From assembly GCA_002425185.1 (NCBI GenBank), contig DILT01000006.1:1-64000 (forward strand): a stretch of 64,000 bases of DNA, written 5' to 3'. The position numbers and the translations under genes are program-made. Positions 25,048 to 32,731 of the stretch are shown one piece after another (position 1 is the first letter of the stretch; every line of letters starts with the position of its first letter). Source of the DNA: Flammeovirgaceae bacterium UBA5585 (GTDB lineage: Bacteria; Bacteroidota; Bacteroidia; Cytophagales; Cyclobacteriaceae). Under the pieces are notes generated by a model, which was not told the DNA's origin, did no database searches, and worked only from the letters and a program-made list of their open reading frames with translations.

Positions 25048-25629
25048 ATGCATGTGCAGGGAATTTTATCACATATAAAACGACAGGTTATTCTTACCCC
25101 GGAAGAAGAACAATTTTTTACATCACTGCTTATACCGGTAAAACTTAAGCAAGGCGAATTTATTGAGGAGGCCGGAGAAATTACCACCAACTTTATTCAT
25201 GTAAATTCAGGTTGCCTGATGACGTACTATACCGATAAAGATGGCAACGACCATGTTGTTCAGTTTTCCACGGCCGGCTGGTGGACAGCTGATTTGCACA
25301 GCCTTACACATCAACTCCCTTCCATTTACTCCACCCGGGCGTTGGCCGACAGTGAGGTTTTCCTCCTCTCAAAAATAAGGTTGGAGGAACTGCTGGAGCG
25401 CTACCCGGTATTTGAGCGCTTCTTTCGAATCATGTTCCAGAATTCGTTGGTCACCCACCAAAACCGGATTGTTCAATCTTTATCCTTTACTGCGGAAGAG
25501 CGCTATGAAAACTTTCAACAAAAGTATCCGCAACTGGAGCAATACGTTCCCTTAAAATATATTGCCTCCTACCTGGGCATGACGCCCGAGTTTCTCAGTA
25601 AAATCCGCAGAAAGCGGATGGATAAGTAA
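25048..25629 (+). CDS. Crp/Fnr family transcriptional regulator
   Basis: A 193-residue protein: cyclic-nucleotide-type sensor barrel (about 15-115, KLKQGEFIEEAGE) and a short C-terminal helix-turn-helix (PLKYIASYLGMTPEFLSKIRRK). I use the ATG at 25048; an upstream ATG at 24931 would overlap the divergent YpdA gene and adds unrelated sequence. No cysteine cluster like that of Fnr is present, so it is not an iron-sulfur oxygen sensor. Possible targets in the window are the adjacent yceI gene (upstream palindrome at 25668-25676) and the CRP-like site at 36674-36687. The target link is inference. Confidence 0.88.
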   Translation: MHVQGILSHIKRQVILTPEEEQFFTSLLIPVKLKQGEFIEEAGEITTNFIHVNSGCLMTYYTDKDGNDHVVQFSTAGWWTADLHSLTHQLPSIYSTRALADSEVFLLSKIRLEELLERYPVFERFFRIMFQNSLVTHQNRIVQSLSFTAEERYENFQQKYPQLEQYVPLKYIASYLGMTPEFLSKIRRKRMDK

Positions 25630-25667
25630 TTTCTTAATCTAGTTTAAGTCATCACGGCTTCATTCTT

Positions 25668-25710
25668 AACCTGGTTCAACCCCGGGGAGGAATCGATGGA
25701 TCTACCTTTG
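25668..25710 (+). promoter_or_regulatory. Promoter with upstream palindrome for yceI
   Basis: TACCTTTG at 25703-25710 is an exact TAnnTTTG box; the predicted start is near 25716. There is no -33 TTTG. Instead the 9-bp palindrome AACCTGGTT (25668-25676) is centred at about -44, a class II activator position. The regulator gene directly upstream is a candidate binder. Confidence 0.5.
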
Positions 25711-25754
25711 CATTATCATTTTGAAACAAATACTAATCATTAAACAATAACATT

Positions 25755-26294
25755 ATGACAACAACAGCAGTAGCAACGAAGTGGAATTTAGACACCACCC
25801 ACACCGAGGTTCAATTTAAAGTAAAGCACCTGGTAATTGCCACCGTAACGGGCTTCTTCAAAAAGTTCAGCGGAAGTGTAGAAAGTGAAACCGAAGATTT
25901 TGATGGCGCTTCTGTAAACTTCAACCTGGATGCGACCAGCATTGATACCAACAACACCGATCGCGATGCGCATTTGAAATCTCCCGATTTCTTTGCCGCT
26001 GAGCAATTTCCTTCTATTGATTTCACTGGTACCTTAAAAAAGGTATCCGGTAACGATTATAAACTGGATGGTGCACTGACCATACGCGGCACAACCAAAG
26101 CCCTCGTATTAGATGTTGAGTTTGGTGGAACTATGGTTGACCCCTGGGGTAACACCAAAGCGGGTTTTGAAATTAATGGTAAAATCAACCGCAAGGATTT
26201 TGGCCTCAACTGGAATGCCTTGACAGAAGCCGGTGGAATGGTGGTGAGTGAAGATGTGAAAATTCACATCAACGCAGAATTAGCAAAAGCGTAA
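25755..26294 (+). CDS. YceI family lipid-binding protein
   Basis: A 179-residue protein matching the YceI lipocalin-like family along its whole length (WNLDTTHTEVQFKVKHL at the start, DAHLKSPDFFAAEQFPSIDF in the middle, NRKDFGLNWN near the end). The fold binds isoprenoid chains such as polyprenyl or quinone. Unlike E. coli YceI, it has no signal peptide, so it is probably cytoplasmic. It follows the Crp-like gene but has its own promoter, and ends at a hairpin terminator. Confidence 0.9.
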   Translation: MTTTAVATKWNLDTTHTEVQFKVKHLVIATVTGFFKKFSGSVESETEDFDGASVNFNLDATSIDTNNTDRDAHLKSPDFFAAEQFPSIDFTGTLKKVSGNDYKLDGALTIRGTTKALVLDVEFGGTMVDPWGNTKAGFEINGKINRKDFGLNWNALTEAGGMVVSEDVKIHINAELAKA

Positions 26295-26323
26295 GAGAAT
26301 ATAAGGATAGGTTTAGGATGATG

Positions 26324-26357
26324 GCCCTGTTCCGGTAACGGAATGGGGCTTTTTTTG
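26324..26357 (+). terminator. Rho-independent terminator after yceI
   Basis: Stem GCCCTGTTCCG/CGGAATGGGGC with two G-T pairs and loop GTAA, followed by eight T. It starts 29 bases after the yceI stop. Confidence 0.82.
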
Positions 26358-26466
26358 TATCCGCTTCGACTGATTCAAGTACTTAAAAACCGCTCACAAA
26401 AATTCCTGATAAAGATTTTCATATTAACCTCTACATTCGGTGCTGAAAGCACTTAAACCAACACCT

Positions 26467-27939
26467 ATGAAAAATCTTTGTACCCTGCTTCTCTTGATTC
26501 TGGTTGCCGGCTCCTCCGCTGCCCAACGCATACTCGAGGGCGAATCGGCTGTAACAAGTACCGGCACCGTTACGGTAAAAGGAAAAATTATTCCTTACAC
26601 CGCCACGGCTGGTACACAACCTGTATGGAATGCCGAAGGAAAACCGATTGCCTCACTATTCTATACCTATTACGAACGTAGCGACATTAAGGACAAGGCC
26701 GCCAGGCCGTTAATATTCTCCTATAATGGTGGTCCGGGTTCTGCTTCAGTGTGGATGCACATTGCCTATACGGGTCCGCGTGTTCTTGAAATCGATAAGG
26801 AAGGTTATCCGGTACAACCTTATGGCGTAAAAGAAAATCCGCATAGCATTCTTGATGTTGCCGACATCGTTTACATCGATCCGGTAAACACCGGTTATTC
26901 CAGAATTCTGGACAAGGATGCCAAGCGTGAAGAATTTTTTGGTGTAAATGCCGATATCAAATACCTGGCTGAATGGATGACAACTTTTGTTTCACGGAAA
27001 AACAGGTGGCAATCACCTAAATATTTAATTGGTGAAAGTTACGGCACAACGCGGGTATCTGGCCTTGCCCTTGAATTGCAGAACGCACAATGGATGTACC
27101 TCAATGGCGTAATCCTGGTTTCGCCTACAGGTTTAGGTATTAACCGTGGTGACCAGGTAGAAGCTGCCAACCGCCTGCCCTATTTTACGGCAGCAGCCTG
27201 GTATCAAAAAGCATTGCCACAGGAATTACAACGCAGGGATTTAACTGATCTGTTGCCTGAAGTAGAGGAATACACCATCAATGAAGTAATACCGGCCATT
27301 GCCCGCGGGGGCTTTCTGGATGATGCCAAACGTAAGCAAGTAGCCGCAAAGATGGCGTACTACTCGGGCATTTCTGAAACGGTAATTCTGCAGCACAACC
27401 TCGATGTTCCAACCGCTTTCTTCTGGAAGGAATTACTGCGGGATAAAGGGTATACCGTTGGCCGGTTAGATTCGCGTTACCTGGGCATTGACCGGAAAGA
27501 TGCTGGCGATCGTCCCGACTATAACTCGGAACTTACGTCATGGCTTCATTCCTTTACCCCGGCTATCAACTATTATCTGCGCGAGGTGCTGAAATATAAA
27601 ACCGATGTGAAGTATAACATGTTTGGTCCGGTTAATCCGTGGGATCGCAGCAATGATAATACCGGTGTCAATCTTCGCCAGGCCATGGCACAGAACCCGT
27701 ACCTTAATGTGATGTTCCAGTGCGGTTATTTCGATGGAGCCACCACGTATTTCGAAGCCAAGTACACCATGTGGCAACTGGATCCCAGCGGCAAATTCAG
27801 GGATCGCTTTCGCTTTGAAGGTTACCGCAGCGGGCACATGATGTACCTGCGCGAAGAGGACCTGGCTACTTCCAATGAACACATCCGCGATTTTATTTTG
27901 AAATCAACTCCGAAGAAAGGTCAGCCTGCGAAATACTAG
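26467..27939 (+). CDS. Serine carboxypeptidase, peptidase family S10
   Basis: A 490-residue exported peptidase. The signal peptide spans residues 1-19 (ending SSAAQ). Conserved S10 segments are the oxyanion-side NGGPGSAS, the nucleophile GESYG (Ser191), a late Asp region (YFDGATTYFE) and the catalytic His in SGHMMY. It should remove C-terminal residues from peptides in the periplasm or outside. I start at the ATG at 26467; the frame also opens at 26440 but that adds nine residues before a good signal peptide. It is followed by a palindromic repeat and a convergent histidine kinase gene. Confidence 0.9.
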   Translation: MKNLCTLLLLILVAGSSAAQRILEGESAVTSTGTVTVKGKIIPYTATAGTQPVWNAEGKPIASLFYTYYERSDIKDKAARPLIFSYNGGPGSASVWMHIAYTGPRVLEIDKEGYPVQPYGVKENPHSILDVADIVYIDPVNTGYSRILDKDAKREEFFGVNADIKYLAEWMTTFVSRKNRWQSPKYLIGESYGTTRVSGLALELQNAQWMYLNGVILVSPTGLGINRGDQVEAANRLPYFTAAAWYQKALPQELQRRDLTDLLPEVEEYTINEVIPAIARGGFLDDAKRKQVAAKMAYYSGISETVILQHNLDVPTAFFWKELLRDKGYTVGRLDSRYLGIDRKDAGDRPDYNSELTSWLHSFTPAINYYLREVLKYKTDVKYNMFGPVNPWDRSNDNTGVNLRQAMAQNPYLNVMFQCGYFDGATTYFEAKYTMWQLDPSGKFRDRFRFEGYRSGHMMYLREEDLATSNEHIRDFILKSTPKKGQPAKY

Positions 27940-27940
27940 A

Positions 27941-28106
27941 GACCATCTTTAAAATGTTAGCGTCATTGCGAACGAAGTGAAGCAATCTCGATTTGCGATT
28001 ATTAGCTCAGGATTGCTTCCCTGCCCGTGCTGCAGGCGGGGGTCGTTCCCTGACTGCCGACAGGCAGGCTCCCTTGCAATGACGTGCAATTTATTTTTGA
28101 GATGGC
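27941..28106. repeat. Palindromic dispersed element, copy 1
   Basis: An imperfect inverted repeat about 166 bases long. The inner arms are CGTCATTGCG (27961-27970) and GCAATGACG (28076-28084); the outer arms are GACCATCTTT (27941-27950) and TTTTTGAGATGGC (28094-28106). The middle holds GAAGCAATC/GATTGCTTC and a GC-rich GACTGCCGACAGGCAGG hairpin. A second copy lies at 49142-49285 in the same orientation. No transposase is inside; it looks like a MITE or REP-type element. It sits between two convergent genes. Confidence 0.8.
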
Positions 28107-28149
28107 TTCTAACAAACAGGTATCCTTCGCGCGTCAATGTGCAGGATAC

Positions 28150-30165
28150 CTAACTTTTCAATACCGGTGGCAACTGAACAGTAAAGCGGCTGTACGTACC
28201 GGTTTTTGAATCAACCGAAACATTACCTTTCATTGGCCGTAAACATCTGCTCAATATATACAGACCTAGGCCGTTGCCACGCGATTGCTCCGTTCCTTTA
28301 AAGAACATATTAAAGATGTTTGGACGCACACTCTCATCAATACCTATACCGTTGTCTTCCACCGTAATTTCAATCCGTTCACCCGACTGTGCAATGCTTA
28401 CTGCCAATCGATGTTCAGCCACATCGCTTAACGAGCCAAAAAAAATTGCATTGTCTATCAGGTTGGCGATTACTACCTCCAAAAGATGAGGATAGGTTGT
28501 AATGGTAATCACGTCAGGGCAGGAAAAAAGAACCTGCACGTTATTTCGCTTTATATCGGCCGTGAATTTCTTTAAAACTCTTTCCGCTGTGTCGCGCAAA
28601 TTAATCGGACCGTAATCACTGGGCTGATTGATTTCACTAATCACGTTCAGGCTGGTGAGCAGGCGATCCATCCGTTCGGCAGAACCCACTATTTTATCCA
28701 GAAGTTCTTCTTTAGGAATATGGTCGGCCAGGTTACAAAGCCCATAGATTGAGGCAATGGGTGTTCGAAGATCGTGAGAAGCTTTATATAAAAAGGTATC
28801 CAATTCGGCATTTGCCTCACGCAGCATTTTGGTACGCTTGGAAACAATGCTTTCAAGGTTGGCATTGATCATGCGAATTTCATTATTCGCAACCGTTAAT
28901 TTTCTCTTTTGACTGCGCAGCCGGGCACTTAGTCGTATCAACAAAACAATGAGGATACTGAACAAGACCACCACACCAAGCGCCATAAAAATGCGCTGCC
29001 GGAATTCACGTTGTTCCTGTAAGCGTAGCGTTTCGCTTTCGGATAAGCGGGTTTCCAGTGTGCTGATGTCAAAATATTTTTCCTTCAGCTCATCCAGTAT
29101 TCGTTTGAATTCTCCCTGGTTGGAGGTGAAGCGGCTTTCGTTTTCCCGTATTATCCTTTCTAATACAGCGATTTCATTCAACAGGTTTTCCCTGGAGGCG
29201 GAATCAAGATCCACTAGACCTGACGAAAATTTTCGGGTCAGCGCACCAATTTGCACTTCAAATTCGGCACGCTGATTTTCCAACGCCTGACTTTCACGAT
29301 TGGCCTGTTCAATTAATAATCGAATATCTTCTGCCACTGCAGAGGTGTCTGAAATATAAATTTGCGCAGGTCGTTCAGCACGTAATGATTCCTGCATCGC
29401 ACGCATGAGGGTGTTAAAACGTCCATCCACTATGCGCCTGTCTTCTTCGCGCAAGTTATCCATAGGAATACCGCGAATAACCTGGTAAAAGGAATTTAAG
29501 CTATTGGCCGTATCCAGTTGATCAAGCGCTCGCTGATAAGACTGCCGCGTAGCTTCCGGTGCAGGCACCGTGGGTTTGATTTCATCCTGCCGAATGCGGC
29601 TGATGATCAATGTATACGAATTATTTGCTGAAATCAGATTTACGGGTTTGTAGCCCACTATAATAAATTGATCGGTAGCGGTTATTTTTTCATCCGGATC
29701 CAGGGGAAGTTCAAGGCGGCCATCGTCATTGGTAACAACCTTTAACCTTCGCACTCCGGTATAGGTTATTTCCGTTTTTACCACGGGTTGCTGCTGATCG
29801 GTAAGTACAAGTACCGGCACTAACCTGTAATTCATTTTCCGTACGGTGATTTCCAAAATACCTTTACTGAAATTCCAGGAGGCTGGCTCAAGCCCTTCGT
29901 TTTTTATCTGTACTGAACGAATAGGAAAATCCGATTCATTCATTTCAACAAAATTTGCTCCGCGTTCGCCCGTGTTGACTTTAATCGAATTGTTAATCAG
30001 CAATTCCAGGTTCTTATATGGCTTTAACTGCAGATCAAATGTTTTTACCTGAACCCGCTGTTTAGTCTGCGCCACGGCCATGGTAACCACGAACATACAC
30101 CACAACATAAACAGGAGCTTACTGGCCGTATTCAAAATTCTGAAGAGGATGCGCACAACAAGCAT
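28150..30165 (-). CDS. Sensor histidine kinase of the T9SS adhesin operon
   Basis: A 671-residue membrane kinase. After an N-terminal signal/anchor (about 15-33) comes a periplasmic part with a carboxypeptidase-regulatory-like fold (about 105-200), a long coiled coil (about 270-390), one membrane helix (about 393-413), a second coil, HisKA with His464 (ASHDLRTP) and HATPase_c (NLIDNA, VEDNGIG, GNGLGLYI). It has no receiver domain and no adjacent response regulator gene. It is the last gene of a minus-strand operon with the HYR adhesin, PorP/SprF and TPR-PD40 genes, 17 bases after the latter. A role sensing the state of the surface system is inference. Confidence 0.87.
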   Translation of the reverse strand: MLVVRILFRILNTASKLLFMLWCMFVVTMAVAQTKQRVQVKTFDLQLKPYKNLELLINNSIKVNTGERGANFVEMNESDFPIRSVQIKNEGLEPASWNFSKGILEITVRKMNYRLVPVLVLTDQQQPVVKTEITYTGVRRLKVVTNDDGRLELPLDPDEKITATDQFIIVGYKPVNLISANNSYTLIISRIRQDEIKPTVPAPEATRQSYQRALDQLDTANSLNSFYQVIRGIPMDNLREEDRRIVDGRFNTLMRAMQESLRAERPAQIYISDTSAVAEDIRLLIEQANRESQALENQRAEFEVQIGALTRKFSSGLVDLDSASRENLLNEIAVLERIIRENESRFTSNQGEFKRILDELKEKYFDISTLETRLSESETLRLQEQREFRQRIFMALGVVVLFSILIVLLIRLSARLRSQKRKLTVANNEIRMINANLESIVSKRTKMLREANAELDTFLYKASHDLRTPIASIYGLCNLADHIPKEELLDKIVGSAERMDRLLTSLNVISEINQPSDYGPINLRDTAERVLKKFTADIKRNNVQVLFSCPDVITITTYPHLLEVVIANLIDNAIFFGSLSDVAEHRLAVSIAQSGERIEITVEDNGIGIDESVRPNIFNMFFKGTEQSRGNGLGLYILSRCLRPMKGNVSVDSKTGTYSRFTVQLPPVLKS

Positions 30166-30182
30166 CAGCGTTACTTTGGCTC

Positions 30183-31802
30183 TTAGTTCTTAAGTGTTTG
30201 AAAAATATCTTTAATTATTACAACTTCATGAAGAGTGGTCTCCTTTCGTTGTCGGGGAATTTCAAATACCGCTATATTCTCTACACCGTCTTCATCCATT
30301 ACGTAAATTCCATATTTACTGAAATACGGTATGCTTAGTGAAAATTTACCGTCAGCATCGGAAGTAATTTCCTGAACAATAGCTTTGCGAACTGTATCTA
30401 CCAACCGGATACGCGCATTTTTCATAATGCGCATACTGGAGGAGTCACTCCACGTGTGATCCATTTGTTTAAGTACACCCGCCACCATATACGGATAGGT
30501 TTGCATATCCATATCAAATTCATACACATCATCATCGAGTCTACCTGCTTTTCGGTTTGAACTTAAAAATCCCCGCAAACCGGACGGATCAGAAAAGGTA
30601 AAAGCAAAATCATCTAATGGTGAATTAAGCGGATGCCCGAGGTTAACAGGTTCATCATAAAAAGAATCTGAAAAAGCGGTTTTAAAAATATCCAACCCAC
30701 CTAAACCTGCATGGCCATTGGAGGAAAAATAGAGCATACCATTATGGACATACGGAGAAACTTCATTCATCGGTGTATTAATCGCATCGCCCAGGTTTAC
30801 CGGAGTAGTCCATTTACCCTCTACCCATTCCGATCGATAAAGATCCATCCCACCTTTCCCACCAGTTTTATCCGAAGAAAAATACAGTGTTTTGTTTGTG
30901 TCATCGATAAAGGGATCCATACATGAAAACGATGCCTCGTTATACGGAAATGAACCGGTAGCATGCCACTTACCATCGCGCAACTCGGCAAAATATAATC
31001 CCAGCATACGTATTCCTTGCGAACTTTTTACTACCTGCGATGCGGTATACACCATCTTCTTTCGGTTGTCGTAAAGTGAAAACGATCCCATGTTTCCATT
31101 CACGCTTACCGCGTTGGTGTATACAGCTGGATTACTGAAGAGCTTGCCCCAGCCTTCCTGCAACGAGTCGGGCTTTTCCATCGCCTGGTATAACCTGAAA
31201 AAATCCTGTTGTGTAGAAGCATCGATATTTTTTACCGGCTTGTTGGTCGTGCGATTGGATAGAAATATGATTCCCCTATCGAATGAAACGGCATTCCATT
31301 CAGCGGCTGATGTATTAATGGATAACAGCCGGGTGGCAAAATGGATGGAGTCTTCATACAGGTAATGCATATTGGATATGCGCCAAAGCTTTTTTTGAAT
31401 CCATTCGTTTTCCGGTTCCTGATCCAGTATCTTTTGATAATTCAATTCAGCTTGCTCATAATTCTTTAGCGAAAGCTGTGCTTCGGCCAGGTTAAGATAA
31501 TCCTGGCGTTCGAACTGATCTCCGCGTGAATAAGCCCGTGCATAAGCATCGGCACACGGTTGGTATTCTTTAAGCATAAAATAGCAACGTCCCATCATCA
31601 GGTAGGTATTGCCGGTTCTTTTGGAGCGCTCGTATAATTTCAAGGCCGGAACTATTTCTCCCTTTTCGTAATGTTTGTTTGCAAGGGCACGGTCTGATTT
31701 AAATAACTGAACAACGGACTGCTGTGCGAGAACACCATTAGGGAGCCATAACTCCATTACCCAAACCATTCCTGCTACAACAAGCACCTTCATTATTTTC
31801 AT
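30183..31802 (-). CDS. TPR-PD40 periplasmic protein, PorE-like without OmpA domain
   Basis: A 539-residue exported protein. TPR-like helices fill about residues 30-150. A PD40/WD40-like beta-propeller follows at about 165-420 (repeats such as LYFSSDKTGGKGGMDLYRS and LYFSSNGHAGLGGLDIF). A C-terminal beta-sandwich (about 425-530) resembles a carboxypeptidase-regulatory domain. PorE of T9SS has the same order but ends with an OmpA peptidoglycan-binding domain, which is absent here. Its start overlaps the stop of the PorP/SprF gene (ATGA). I infer a periplasmic support protein for that PorP/SprF paralog. Confidence 0.82.
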   Translation of the reverse strand: MKIMKVLVVAGMVWVMELWLPNGVLAQQSVVQLFKSDRALANKHYEKGEIVPALKLYERSKRTGNTYLMMGRCYFMLKEYQPCADAYARAYSRGDQFERQDYLNLAEAQLSLKNYEQAELNYQKILDQEPENEWIQKKLWRISNMHYLYEDSIHFATRLLSINTSAAEWNAVSFDRGIIFLSNRTTNKPVKNIDASTQQDFFRLYQAMEKPDSLQEGWGKLFSNPAVYTNAVSVNGNMGSFSLYDNRKKMVYTASQVVKSSQGIRMLGLYFAELRDGKWHATGSFPYNEASFSCMDPFIDDTNKTLYFSSDKTGGKGGMDLYRSEWVEGKWTTPVNLGDAINTPMNEVSPYVHNGMLYFSSNGHAGLGGLDIFKTAFSDSFYDEPVNLGHPLNSPLDDFAFTFSDPSGLRGFLSSNRKAGRLDDDVYEFDMDMQTYPYMVAGVLKQMDHTWSDSSSMRIMKNARIRLVDTVRKAIVQEITSDADGKFSLSIPYFSKYGIYVMDEDGVENIAVFEIPRQRKETTLHEVVIIKDIFQTLKN

Positions 31803-32731
31803 AGTCGTGGAGATTTAATACCCGACCGTTCAAACCGAAACAGGTATTGCACCATCAACTCATGCGAACCATTATTGAGTTGTGTGAGTGAGCCCATGGG
31901 AAAATCGTAGGCATACCCGAATTGCAATTGTGGTGTAAGGCGCAGCTTCATCAAGTAACCCAGTGAAGCATCCCACCGGTACGAAACACCGGCAGTAAGT
32001 ATATCCTTGTAAATAAAGGTAACGGCTGCATCTGCAGAAAGTGGTAAATCATTCGCATACTTTACTAAAAATGCCGGTTCAACTTCCCAGGCAGGACTGA
32101 CCCCGAACCTGTATTTTAAAAAAGAAAATAAATTAACGTTTTTAAGGTCTACCGATTCCGTTTCATTTAATGAAGTTGTTTTCGGTAATAGTTCCGGAGC
32201 GGAAATGCCAAAATGAAATCTTTTACTGCGAAAATACAATCCTGCACCTACTTCAAAGAAAAGTTCGTTAATGGTGGCGTTGTTTAGTTTCGGATCCGGT
32301 GTTCCGTTTTGTATCGATCCATAATCCGATCGGATATTAAACGCACCGGCCTGCAAGCCAAACGAAAGAAAAGAATTGCTGGCCACTTTCAGGTGGTACG
32401 CATAGCTCCCCTGAATGGTTAGATTTTTATGAATGCCAATTTTGTCATTCACCACCAACAAGCCCAGGCCAACTTTTCGTTTCGCGGTAAGTGTGTGCAG
32501 GGAAAGAGTTTGTGTTTTAGGTGCCCCTTCCAACCCGGTCCATTGACGCCTGTCGATAACCATAGCGCTGAGGGCTTCATCTACACCGGCATAGGCCGGA
32601 TTGATTACCAATCCACTAAACATGTACTGTGTGAAATGCGGGTTCTGTTGGGCCTTGCTTGCAACTGTAGCAAAAACCATCAGGCACACCAGGATACAAT
32701 ACCGGATCGATATTTTAGTTAAGCCACTCAT
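31799..32731 (-). CDS. PorP/SprF family T9SS outer-membrane protein
   Basis: A 310-residue protein with signal peptide (ending SKAQQ) and the family-defining start PHFTQYMFSGLVINPAYAG. QWTGLEGAPKTQTLSLH follows, then beta-barrel strands up to the aromatic C-terminal strand MVQYLFRFE. PorP/SprF proteins bind cargo carrying type B C-terminal domains at the T9SS exit and anchor it. The gene overlaps the type B cargo gene upstream by 4 bases and the TPR-PD40 gene downstream by 4 bases, which fits a dedicated cargo-anchor pair. Confidence 0.9.
   Translation of the reverse strand: MSGLTKISIRYCILVCLMVFATVASKAQQNPHFTQYMFSGLVINPAYAGVDEALSAMVIDRRQWTGLEGAPKTQTLSLHTLTAKRKVGLGLLVVNDKIGIHKNLTIQGSYAYHLKVASNSFLSFGLQAGAFNIRSDYGSIQNGTPDPKLNNATINELFFEVGAGLYFRSKRFHFGISAPELLPKTTSLNETESVDLKNVNLFSFLKYRFGVSPAWEVEPAFLVKYANDLPLSADAAVTFIYKDILTAGVSYRWDASLGYLMKLRLTPQLQFGYAYDFPMGSLTQLNNGSHELMVQYLFRFERSGIKSPRL

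Noticed and set aside
27949..28137. 62-residue minus-strand frame
   Set aside because: It is made by the palindromic repeat; a similar chance frame (PACRQAGND) arises from copy 2 at 49014-49424.
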